The notes: generated from the letters alone by a model not told the origin. Numbered from the stretch's first letter, positions 1 through 6,040 are shown. The stretch: 8,638 bases of DNA from an uncultured Coriobacteriaceae bacterium (GCA_900555105.1 USJP01000046.1:1-8638), one strand, 5' to 3'. Numbers and translations are program-made.

Positions 1-1632
1 CGAGCGGTCCAGAGCGGCGGCTGTGATTGCGTCGTTTGCAGCGTTGCACTGGGCAACATACTCGTCCGAGAAGGACAGGGTGCCCACGCAAGGGGCGAGC
101 TGGGCCACGACGTCGTCATACATGTCAGTAGGTGCGATGATGCCCCACATTCCCATGGCGGCAGCCATGCCGTAGCCGCCCTCATATCCCAAGGCAATCG
201 CGCTGCCCAAGAAGTCCGCCCTGCAGGCCGCGCCATCGAGCAGCGTGAGTTCGGCACTCACCAGGGCGTCGTCGCGCACATAGCCCGCCATGCCCGGGAA
301 GGCCGAGTAATACGACACCGGCACGCTCGAGGTGACCTGGGCCGAGGAGACCATGAGGCCCGTGCCGTCGTCGACGCCGCCCATGTCGAGCGCAAGCTGC
401 GTATAGGCAGGCAGCAGGCTCACGGCATTGGCAACCGTGCAGGGGTCGAGCACGGGAAGGTTGGCATACAGCGTGTACAGCTGATCGAGCGCCGCGTCGC
501 CAGAGGAAGTGGAGAGGGCAAACAGTTCACGCATCTGCTCGTTGAGGTTAAAGGCCAGCTCGCCGTAGTAGACGATGCGCACAGCGGGATTGGCCGGGTC
601 AAACGCCTCGAAGGTGAAGCCGGCGCCCTCCCCCGATGTTTGGATGGACCAACCCTGAGGCAGCGCGACGGTGAAGTACCCGCCGTCGTAGTCCACGAGC
701 TGGTAGGTTCCAGCAGTCGCGGACACCTGGGTGGGCGCGGGCTGGGCGGACGTGGGGGCTGCAGCGTCAGTCGAGGCGGCAGGCGCGGGAGTTGCCGTAT
801 CAGCCGAAGCTGAAGGCGCAGGTGTAGCGGCGGTATTGGCCGAGTCATCTACCAGCGAGTAGGTGCTTCCCGAGGGCCTCTGCGTCAAATCGGAGGGCTC
901 ACACCACATGTTGCTGCCCGTATAGGCGTCCACGCCCACGCGGAAGGTAGCCGAAGCCCAGACGAGCGCCGTTGCGACTTGCTCGGCAGACTCGTCGCTC
1001 GTGCACAGCATCCAATACACGGCGCTGCCGTCGGAGCGCGGCTCCATGGCTTGGATAACGGTCATGTTCTGACCCGTCGAGGAGTCAACGTAACCGTAAG
1101 CGCATGCATAGGCACCCACACCAGCAAGATAAATAATCTCGCCGCCGTCGGCACTCACCTGCACATAGGAGTCGCCGTGCTCCATCTGGCCGTGCCAGAG
1201 CTGCTCCTCCAAGTACTCGCCCACATCGGGCGTTCCCTCCCAGTCGGCGACGTAGGAAACAGCGAAGTAGGAGGACGTATCGGTGTTCAAAACAAACGTG
1301 GCGCCCGCGCCTTGGCCCTCGGTAACCGTGAAGGAGCCAGCGTCTACAAGCAGCGAGAACCCTTGCGCCGCATTGCTGTAGGTGGCAAGCAGCACGTCCT
1401 CGTCCTCGAAGGAGGCGATGGGTGACGCCTTACCATCGCCGATGCCTGCAAGCGGCGAGGCTGCGCCCTGGGCTGCGGCAATACTGCCCAAACCAGAAGC
1501 TGCGGTGTCGGCCTGCGCTGTTGTCGCAAACGCTCCCATCAGACACGCCCCACCGAATGCCAAGGCAGCCAAGGTCCCAGCAAACGCAGCGCCGTATCCG
1601 CACGTATCAAAAAGCCGCATGTTCTTGCCCAT
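1..1632 (-). CDS. Secreted two-domain protein of unknown function (3' end cut by window edge)
   Basis: An open minus-strand frame runs from an ATG at 1632 through 544 codons with no stop before the left edge, so the C-terminus is missing. An SD-like AGAAGG lies 9 nt before the ATG. Residues 1-41 look like a signal peptide: a basic start (MGKNMR), a hydrophobic core and a signal peptidase I site after TAQA. No lipobox Cys sits at the cleavage site, so the product is probably exported rather than a lipoprotein. Residues about 70-255 form one domain. An Ala/Pro/Thr/Ser-rich linker spans about 264-306. A second domain starts near 310 with the motif GGYFTVALPQGW. No catalytic motif was recognised. 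The divergent neighbour is the di-Mop gene. I do not recognise the family. It resembles in style the large secreted hypothetical proteins of Coriobacteriia, but that is an impression. That it is a real coding sequence is supported by the continuous frame, signal peptide and ribosome site. Confidence 0.85.
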   Translation of the reverse strand, partial: MGKNMRLFDTCGYGAAFAGTLAALAFGGACLMGAFATTAQADTAASGLGSIAAAQGAASPLAGIGDGKASPIASFEDEDVLLATYSNAAQGFSLLVDAGSFTVTEGQGAGATFVLNTDTSSYFAVSYVADWEGTPDVGEYLEEQLWHGQMEHGDSYVQVSADGGEIIYLAGVGAYACAYGYVDSSTGQNMTVIQAMEPRSDGSAVYWMLCTSDESAEQVATALVWASATFRVGVDAYTGSNMWCEPSDLTQRPSGSTYSLVDDSANTAATPAPSASADTATPAPAASTDAAAPTSAQPAPTQVSATAGTYQLVDYDGGYFTVALPQGWSIQTSGEGAGFTFEAFDPANPAVRIVYYGELAFNLNEQMRELFALSTSSGDAALDQLYTLYANLPVLDPCTVANAVSLLPAYTQLALDMGGVDDGTGLMVSSAQVTSSVPVSYYSAFPGMAGYVRDDALVSAELTLLDGAACRADFLGSAIALGYEGGYGMAAAMGMWGIIAPTDMYDDVVAQLAPCVGTLSFSDEYVAQCNAANDAITAAALDRS

Positions 1633-1685
1633 GATGTCTTCCCTTCTGCTGAGCCTGCGCCCACACAGGGCTCTCTACCACCCCC

Positions 1686-1715
1686 ATCATAGAAAACCGC
1701 AGGCACAGACCACAA
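1686..1715 (-). promoter_or_regulatory. Candidate promoter of the secreted-protein gene
   Basis: On the minus strand TATGAT (1691 to 1686) is a good -10 element, and TTGTGG (1715 to 1710) lies 18 nt upstream as a partial -35. Transcription would start near 1679, giving a leader of about 46 nt before the ATG at 1632. The -35 is only a half match, so this is a tentative call. Confidence 0.4.
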
Positions 1716-1734
1716 TGCGGAATGACAGACTGGC

Positions 1735-1751
1735 ATTGCCAAATTGGCAAT
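1735..1751. promoter_or_regulatory. Perfect dyad, candidate operator between divergent genes
   Basis: ATTGCCAA, one A, then TTGGCAAT form a perfect inverted repeat with 8-bp arms. It lies about 20 bp upstream of the candidate -35 of the leftward gene and about 190 bp upstream of the di-Mop start. Its size and symmetry fit a site for a dimeric transcription factor. The regulator is unknown. It is too short, and lacks a following T-run, to be a terminator. Confidence 0.45.
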
Positions 1752-1888
1752 CGGGAAAATGAGAGGCCAAGGACAGAGGGGCACGCTTGGTTGTTGATTG
1801 GCACACGTTGGTACGACGGCACTCAAATGCCGCTGAGAAGGCTCCCGTACAGAGGGGCGTGGCCTATAGTTCTTTATGTCAACCAGGA

Positions 1889-1910
1889 GCAGCGCGTGCA
1901 ACGCCGCTGC
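1889..1910 (+). other. Hairpin in the presumed 5' leader of the di-Mop gene
   Basis: GCAGCG-CGT pairs with ACG-C-CGCTGC, a 9-bp GC-rich stem with one bulged C and a 3-nt loop (GCA). It sits between a -10-like TATAGT (1865-1870) and the ribosome-binding GAGAGG (1923-1928). No T-run follows, so it is not a terminator. It may shape translation or mRNA stability. It is much too small to be the known molybdenum-cofactor riboswitch. Confidence 0.4.
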
Positions 1911-1936
1911 CCGCAACCATTGAGAGGACGCACACC

Positions 1937-2365
1937 ATGAAGATCTCCGCTCGCAACCAGTTCGCCGGCACCGTCGTCTCCGTCGAGAAGGGCGCCGTCA
2001 ACGCCGTCGTCGCCATCGAGGTTGCCCCCGGCAAGAACATCAAGGCCGACATCACCTGCGAGGCTGTCGAGGATCTCGGCCTCGAGGCCGGCAAGCCCGC
2101 CATCGCCGTGGTCAAGGCCACCAACGTCATGTTCGCCGAAGCTGGCCAGCACCTGCAGATTTCTGCCCGCAACCAGTTCTGCGGCGAGGTCACCAAGATT
2201 CAGAAGGGCGCCGTCAACGGCCATGTGACCATCACCACCGAGTACGGCCTCACCGTCTCCGGCTCCATCACCAACGCCGCCATCGAGGAGCTCGGCCTCG
2301 AGGTTGGCAAGCCCGCCGTCGCCTTCGTGAAGAGCACCGACGTGCTCGTCGCCGTCGAGGCGTAA
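1937..2365 (+). CDS. Di-Mop molybdate-binding protein (two TOBE/Mop domains)
   Basis: This 142-residue cytoplasmic protein is two tandem Mop domains and nothing else. Residues 3-74 and 75-142 repeat each other with a 72-residue period. Each starts ISARNQF-x-G and carries KGAVN (18-22 and 90-94), then ELGLE/DLGLE, GKPA and VK-[AS]-T-[ND]-V near its end. These are the hallmarks of molbindin/ModG-type proteins, which oligomerise and hold molybdate or tungstate oxyanions for storage or delivery to cofactor synthesis. The start at 1937 is chosen because GAGAGG lies 8 nt upstream and the Mop repeat begins at residue 3. The same frame is open further upstream, but that extension reads through the presumed promoter and leader. 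No ModABC transporter is visible nearby. The gene ends in its own terminator, so it seems monocistronic. Function is by family; it fits with the TorD-like chaperone at the other end of the window. Confidence 0.93.
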   Translation: MKISARNQFAGTVVSVEKGAVNAVVAIEVAPGKNIKADITCEAVEDLGLEAGKPAIAVVKATNVMFAEAGQHLQISARNQFCGEVTKIQKGAVNGHVTITTEYGLTVSGSITNAAIEELGLEVGKPAVAFVKSTDVLVAVEA

Positions 2366-2395
2366 GGTCCCGGCTCCAAGCCAACCTCGCACACC

Positions 2396-2445
2396 AAGGC
2401 CCCGCGCCGCCCTGCAAACCAGCAGGCAGCGCGGGGCCTTTTGCG
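2396..2445 (+). terminator. Rho-independent terminator of the di-Mop gene
   Basis: AAGGCCCCGCGC (2396-2407) pairs perfectly with GCGCGGGGCCTT (2429-2440), with an inner CCTGC/GCAGG stem, and is followed by TTGCGTTT. It starts 30 nt after the di-Mop stop codon. The left flank has no A-run, so it probably works only rightward. Confidence 0.85.
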
Positions 2446-2473
2446 TTTATGAACGGCAACAATGGCATCAGCA

Positions 2474-2546
2474 AACCTTTGCGTTTGGAGTCAGAAAACA
2501 AAGGTTATTCGATAACCTTTGTTTTTCAGTCGGCTAAACAAAGGTT
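2474..2546. repeat. Four-octamer symmetric repeat cluster around the convergent terminator
   Basis: AACCTTTG (2474-2481), CAAAGGTT (2499-2506), AACCTTTG (2514-2521) and CAAAGGTT (2539-2546) alternate in orientation. Their starts are 25, 15 and 25 bp apart, so the octamers are symmetric about position 2510. The inner pair forms the terminator stem; the outer pair could pair with either inner copy instead. The sequence between outer and inner copies is not symmetric. Confidence 0.75.
2495..2525. terminator. Bidirectional hairpin terminator between convergent genes
   Basis: AAAACAAAGGTTAT (2495-2508) and ATAACCTTTGTTTT (2512-2525) form a perfect 14-bp stem with the 3-nt loop TCG. The stem ends in a T-rich tract on either strand. 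It lies 44 nt past the stop of the leftward M56 gene and backs up the di-Mop terminator from the other side. Confidence 0.8.
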
Positions 2547-2569
2547 GTGCGGTAAAGCAAGTACCAACA

Positions 2570-4066
2570 CTAGTCGGGAAGAATGGGGCCATACACCGTA
2601 CCGTCGGGCAGGTCGACTACGATAGTAGCGACGAGGTCCTTGGCACCGCGGTTGCCGCCTTGAGCCGCATAAACCGCATTGTCCCCATTAACTCTTTCCA
2701 TCTCGCGCGCCTCAGCTGCGGTGTAACGACCATTGGTGCTTAGGTCAACGACGAGCTCTTCGCCTTCCTCGCCTGGGTATTCAGGATTTGCCCCGGTAAA
2801 GGGATAATAGCGCCATGTGTTGTACCAAGCGCTTCCAGCCGACATCCAAAGGTAGTTGATTGCCTGAACTGCCAGGTATTTTCCATCCCCATACTCTGTG
2901 GCAAAAAGAATCGGATTACCGACATTCTCAAAAAGCTCGTCTCCTGGGCTCGCAACAGTGATTGTTACAAGCGGCAAGCTCGGATAGCCCGTGGGATAGA
3001 CGTAAGTCGAGTCCCCATCAACTGCCACAGACACGCGACCCTGCCAGTACTCGGGAATGTCAAACGAATAGTTGCCGTTGCGCACAGTCATAGTCGGCTG
3101 GTCAGCATCGGCGGGAAACGCCGCAGCTGCAAATGCCAGAGAACTGAAGCAGCAGGTCAGCACCAACAGGCAGGCACATATGCAGGCAAGCAGGGAGGGT
3201 TTAGGCGCAAGCACGGCCTTGATGCGCTTCTCAATCGGAGGGCGGCCAAATGTGCACAGGGCTCCGGAGGCTATTTTCGCTTCCAAAAGGGTACGGGCAT
3301 ACATCGCTTTCTCCTTTCTGCTACGACCACGCAACGCCCAAGCGTCGCTGGCCTTTTCCATGTCAGTTTGCATAGTGAAAAATGCGAGCCACATCAGCGG
3401 GTCAAACCAGTAGAGACACACCATGAGCGCAGCGAGGGGTTTGACCAGGGTGTCGAGGCGTCGGATATGTGAGAGCTCATGACACAAGACCAAGTTGAGC
3501 TGGTCCTTTGTGACCAAAAGTCGAAAACCGGCTGGGATGGCAATAGTCGGACGGAAAACGCCGTAGGAGACAGGCGTCGGCAAGCCGTCGACTTCAACGA
3601 TACGCACGCCGCGGCGCAGAATCGGGGTTTGAAACCGGCAGGCCTGACCTGCAAAATCATCGGTAACGTCGAAACCCGCATGAAAAAGCATAAACCGGTC
3701 GTGTGCGTACATAACGGCGAGCAGGATGCAAAGCGTTGCCGCGACAACGGCCCATAGCCCGGCGAGGGCATCGATCAAGCCCATCGTTCCCGCCGCGCCC
3801 TGCCAAACGGGAGCGACATCGGAACTCGCAGGAGAGAACAACGCTGTGCCCGGCCGTTGGGACAACTGAGCCGCCCAATCACTCGCGTCGATGACTTCCT
3901 TTGCTTGATGCTCAGGGAAAAACGGCACGAGAGCGCGCAAGAGAACCAGCCACCAGCATGTCACAAAAACCGCTGGTGGAGCCTTCTTTGCCAGGCATGC
4001 CCGCACCACGAGCACGGCCGCAATCACGACCGACGCCTGCACGCAGGCGGTAGCGGGAGAAACCAT
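2570..4066 (-). CDS. BlaR1/MecR1-like M56 membrane metallopeptidase, non-PBP sensor
   Basis: A 498-residue integral membrane protein of the BlaR1 type. Such proteins sense an external ligand, activate a cytoplasmic zinc protease and cause loss of the partner repressor. Membrane segments lie near residues 9-25, 35-50, 96-119, 206-228 and 291-315. The zinc motif HELSH is at 196-200, and the third ligand region is EKASD (E237, D241), so the M56 active site looks intact. The C-terminal 180 residues after the last helix should be outside the cell. They carry NGNYSFDIPEYW (330-341), many aromatic residues and acidic stretches. I see none of the SxxK, SxN or KTG motifs of the beta-lactam-binding sensor in true BlaR1, so the ligand is probably not a beta-lactam. 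The gene follows the BlaI-like repressor by 26 nt, in one operon. Its ribosome site sits in TTGAGG followed by a G-run. The M56 assignment is secure; the signal is unknown. Confidence 0.92.
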   Translation of the reverse strand: MVSPATACVQASVVIAAVLVVRACLAKKAPPAVFVTCWWLVLLRALVPFFPEHQAKEVIDASDWAAQLSQRPGTALFSPASSDVAPVWQGAAGTMGLIDALAGLWAVVAATLCILLAVMYAHDRFMLFHAGFDVTDDFAGQACRFQTPILRRGVRIVEVDGLPTPVSYGVFRPTIAIPAGFRLLVTKDQLNLVLCHELSHIRRLDTLVKPLAALMVCLYWFDPLMWLAFFTMQTDMEKASDAWALRGRSRKEKAMYARTLLEAKIASGALCTFGRPPIEKRIKAVLAPKPSLLACICACLLVLTCCFSSLAFAAAAFPADADQPTMTVRNGNYSFDIPEYWQGRVSVAVDGDSTYVYPTGYPSLPLVTITVASPGDELFENVGNPILFATEYGDGKYLAVQAINYLWMSAGSAWYNTWRYYPFTGANPEYPGEEGEELVVDLSTNGRYTAAEAREMERVNGDNAVYAAQGGNRGAKDLVATIVVDLPDGTVYGPILPD

Positions 4067-4072
4067 ACCGCA

Positions 4073-4079
4073 CCCCCCC
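4073..4079 (-). promoter_or_regulatory. Seven-G run in the ribosome-binding site of the M56 gene
   Basis: On the minus strand the 26-nt gap between the repressor stop and the M56 start holds TTGAGG running into a homopolymer of G (C run 4073-4079 on plus, preceded by the GA of GAGG). This serves as the SD region, 6 nt before the ATG at 4066 counted from the end of the run. Changes in run length would alter SD spacing without touching the coding frame. Confidence 0.55.
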
Positions 4080-4092
4080 TCAAGAAAAATCG

Positions 4093-4482
4093 CTACTCCT
4101 GCGGGCCAGACTTTTCGTAGTCGTCAACCATGCCGCGCAGACGCTCGACCGCCTCACCTGAAATCTCACGCCTATCGATGAGAGCAGCGAATAGGTTGTC
4201 AAGCGAGCCGTCGAAGAGCCTGTCGGCAAGCCTGCGCGTCTCAAAATCTTGCATTTCCTCACGGCTGACCAGCGGTTTGAGGATAAAGCCCGGGTCTCGC
4301 CGCGCAATTGCGCCCTTCTTGATACAGCGGTAAATAAGCGTGTATGAGGTGCTCGAGCTGTACCCGCATGCCTGCTCGAGCTCAGAGGTGACCTGTTTGG
4401 CGGTGACGTCCTCTTTTTCCCAGACCACTTTCATGACTTGCATCTCTGGCCCAGTCAGTTCCACTTGCCCATCCATGCGCAT
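4093..4482 (-). CDS. BlaI/MecI-family transcriptional repressor
   Basis: A 129-residue winged-helix repressor, the usual size for the family. The N-terminal part (residues 9-60) carries the family pattern: LTGPEMQVMKVVWE, then VTAKQVTSEL, a recognition helix around SSSTSYTLIYRCIKKGAI, and the wing (GFILKPLVSREE). The C-terminal 60 residues, with FDGSLDNLFAALIDRREIS, match the dimerisation region. BlaI dimers bind TACA-N2-TGTA dyads and are released when cleaved after activation of the partner M56 protease. Two such dyads lie directly upstream (4501-4512 and 4576-4589), so it very likely represses its own operon. The start at 4482 is the first ATG after an in-frame stop at 4503-4501; M3 at 4476 is an alternative. 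The SD is weak in either case, which would keep repressor levels low. The M56 gene follows by 26 nt. Confidence 0.93.
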   Translation of the reverse strand: MRMDGQVELTGPEMQVMKVVWEKEDVTAKQVTSELEQACGYSSSTSYTLIYRCIKKGAIARRDPGFILKPLVSREEMQDFETRRLADRLFDGSLDNLFAALIDRREISGEAVERLRGMVDDYEKSGPQE

Positions 4483-4500
4483 CTCATTTCTGCCGGCAAT

Positions 4501-4512
4501 TTACATTTGTAA
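4501..4512. promoter_or_regulatory. BlaI-type operator 1
   Basis: TTACA-TT-TGTAA matches the TACA-N2-TGTA dyad bound by BlaI/MecI repressors. It lies between the predicted transcription start (near 4523) and the repressor's start codon, where binding would block transcription. Its sequence is the exact reverse complement of the 12-bp core of operator 2, 76 bp away centre to centre. Confidence 0.8.
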
Positions 4513-4529
4513 GCATCGATGCTGAGCTC

Positions 4530-4558
4530 AGTGTAACAAGGTGATTTATGATTGTAAA
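4530..4558 (-). promoter_or_regulatory. Promoter of the BlaI/M56 operon
   Basis: On the minus strand TTTACA (4558 to 4553, one mismatch to TTGACA) and TACACT (4535 to 4530, two mismatches to TATAAT) are separated by exactly 17 nt. The start would be near 4523, giving a leader of about 40 nt that contains operator 1. Both hexamers also contain TTTACA/TACA half-sites like those of the operators. Confidence 0.65.
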
Positions 4559-4575
4559 TAGAACAGGAAACAATC

Positions 4576-4589
4576 TTTACAAATGTAAA
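4576..4589. promoter_or_regulatory. BlaI-type operator 2
   Basis: TTTACA-AA-TGTAAA is a perfect 6-bp-arm dyad of the BlaI/MecI type. It lies just upstream of the -35 of the leftward operon and about 180 bp upstream of the rightward ATPase gene. It could serve the leftward operon together with operator 1 or touch transcription in the other direction. Confidence 0.78.
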
Positions 4590-4610
4590 TATATGATTAT
4601 CCCTTTGGAC

Positions 4611-4636
4611 AAAAGATGGCCAACAGGTTGGTCATC
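4611..4636. other. Inverted repeat / hairpin in the divergent intergenic region
   Basis: GATGGCCAAC (4615-4624), AG, GTTGGTCATC (4627-4636) pair at 9 of 10 positions; the tenth is a G-U pair in a rightward RNA. It is preceded by AAAA, so a leftward RNA would carry the hairpin followed by UUUUG. It could be a leftward terminator that insulates the BlaI operon from antisense transcription, or a protein-binding dyad. Confidence 0.45.
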
Positions 4637-4648
4637 GACGTTTCCAAT

Positions 4649-4740
4649 CGCCAAACCCGAAAGTCAAATACCGCCAAACTCAAAAATAAAACTTCGCCAA
4701 ACCCGAAAGTCAAGTGTCGCCAAACTCGAAAGTGCTAGTA
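4649..4740 (+). repeat. Four direct repeats with exact 23-bp period upstream of the ATPase gene
   Basis: Copies start at 4649, 4672, 4695 and 4718. The shared core is CGCCAAAC-Y-CGAAAGT, with 7 variable bases to the next copy. The first 8 bases are identical in all four. Copy 2 is the most diverged, with G to A at two core positions. Copies 1 and 3 agree over their first 19 bases and have C at position 9; copies 2 and 4 have T there, suggesting a doubled 46-bp unit. The array ends 25 nt before the ATPase start. It resembles iterons or a multi-site operator. It is not a CRISPR, since there are no spacers. Confidence 0.85.
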
Positions 4741-4741
4741 T
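4734..4741 (+). promoter_or_regulatory. Possible extended -10 of the ATPase gene
   Basis: TG-C-TAGTAT at the end of the last direct repeat resembles an extended -10 element. No good -35 was seen, because the expected position is inside the repeats. If real, transcription would start about 18 nt before the ATG and any protein on the repeats would control access. Weak call. Confidence 0.3.
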
Positions 4742-4765
4742 TACCGCAGTTGAAAGGGGATGGAT

Positions 4766-6040
4766 ATGACCTATATGCCGAGAGTTGTTGACGGAGAGCT
4801 GAAACAGTGCCTCAACCGCACGGGAGCCGTACTTGTGCGAGGCCCAAAGTGGTGCGGGAAAACATCGACCTGCGAGCAACTTGCCGCAAGCTCGCTCAAG
4901 ATGCGCGACCCAGACACATATGCGTCCAACATGGAGGCGGCATCCATCCAACCCTCGCTGCTGCTACGCGGAGATAAACCCCGCCTTATCGACGAGTGGC
5001 AGGTCGCACCTGTACTCTGGGATGCCGTCATCAATGCAATCGACATGGCGGGAGGCAAGCCGGCGCAGTTCCTCCTAACTGGCTCGGCAACACCGCCCAA
5101 CTTCGACAAAGACGATGCCCCAAAGCACACGGGCACCGGACGCATCGCGCGCGTCAGCATGGATCCCATGTCGCTTGAAGAGTCAGGGCGTTCAAGCTGC
5201 GAAGTGCAGCTGAGCAACCTTTTCGGGGGATTGCAAAAAGTCGAAGGTGTCTCAAACATCAGCGTTGAAGACTATGCACAGCTCATTTGCGCTGGTGGAT
5301 GGCCGGCACCCATAGCCCGTGGAACACTCGATACGGGGGTGGCATCCGATTACATCGCCGCGCTTTGCGAATCGGATATATCCGAAGCCAGCGGCACCAC
5401 GCTCGACCCCGACCGCGCCAGGGCGCTGCTGCGCTCCATATCCCGCAGCAGCGCCCAAGAGGCGTCCATCTCTACGCTCCTCGCTGACGTCAAAGACATC
5501 GGCGTCGGTATGAGCGAACCGACCCTGCGCGTCTACCTAACCGCCTTGAGAAGGCTTTTTGTTATCGAGGAAGCCAAGGCATGGGCTCCCACCCTCAGGT
5601 CAAAGACACCCTTGCGGGCCGCGGCCGTGTGGCACCTGTGCGACCCATCGCTAGCGGCCGCATCGCTCGAAACCAACCCTGGCGGACTCCTTAACGACCT
5701 CAATACCATGGGATATCTTTTCGAGTCGCTTTGTGCGCGCGACCTACGCGTGTATGCCCGCACCATGGGCGGAGGCATCTACCACTATCGCGACAAGGGA
5801 GGGCTTGAGGCCGACATCATTGTGCGATTGCAGGATGGACGGTGGGGCGGCATCGAAGTCAAGCTTGGCGGAGAAGCGCGGATCAATGAAGGCGCATCGA
5901 ATCTGCTGGCGCTTGCCGCCAAGGTCGATGAGAAGAAGACCGGACAACCGGCGTTTCTTGCCGTGGTGACCGGCGGGCGTTACGCCTATACGCGGCCCGA
6001 CGGCGTGCATGTTATTCCGTTGGGATGCCTGTCACATTAA
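4766..6040 (+). CDS. AAA-family ATPase with DUF4143-like C-terminal domain
   Basis: A 424-residue soluble protein of the AAA_14/DUF4143 type. The ATPase part has Walker A GPKWCGKT (26-33), Walker B LIDEW (74-78), LLTGSA (103-108) as a sensor-like strand, and GRIAR (125-129) as a candidate arginine finger. The C-terminal part (about 200-424) has YLTALRRLFVIEEAKAW, GYLFESL with E320, LEAD (D350) and IEVK (E364, K366). The spacing of the last two resembles a PD-(D/E)XK nuclease core; whether it cuts nucleic acid is not shown. The start is set at 4766 because AAAGGGG (4753-4759) ends 6 nt before it; the in-frame ATG at 4760 directly abuts that SD. It is a lone rightward gene, divergent from the BlaI operon and convergent with the LuxR gene, with four 23-bp repeats upstream. 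The biological role of this family is not established; a role with mobile or defence DNA is a guess. Confidence 0.9.
   Translation: MTYMPRVVDGELKQCLNRTGAVLVRGPKWCGKTSTCEQLAASSLKMRDPDTYASNMEAASIQPSLLLRGDKPRLIDEWQVAPVLWDAVINAIDMAGGKPAQFLLTGSATPPNFDKDDAPKHTGTGRIARVSMDPMSLEESGRSSCEVQLSNLFGGLQKVEGVSNISVEDYAQLICAGGWPAPIARGTLDTGVASDYIAALCESDISEASGTTLDPDRARALLRSISRSSAQEASISTLLADVKDIGVGMSEPTLRVYLTALRRLFVIEEAKAWAPTLRSKTPLRAAAVWHLCDPSLAAASLETNPGGLLNDLNTMGYLFESLCARDLRVYARTMGGGIYHYRDKGGLEADIIVRLQDGRWGGIEVKLGGEARINEGASNLLALAAKVDEKKTGQPAFLAVVTGGRYAYTRPDGVHVIPLGCLSH

Noticed and set aside
1797..1815. TTGGCACACGTTGGTA resembling a sigma-54 promoter
   Set aside because: The -12 part lacks the needed TGC, and actinobacteria generally lack sigma-54.
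1539..1916. Minus-strand frame covering the intergenic region before the secreted protein
   Set aside because: It crosses the dyad and promoter, overlaps the signal peptide region in another frame, and has no recognisable features.
1874..2392. Long minus-strand open frame opposite the di-Mop gene
   Set aside because: It is the antisense shadow of a strongly coding gene; the peptide is Gly/Asp/Leu-rich low complexity with no start signal.
4649..4740. CRISPR array
   Set aside because: Units are joined with only 7 variable bases, so there are no spacers, and no cas genes are present.
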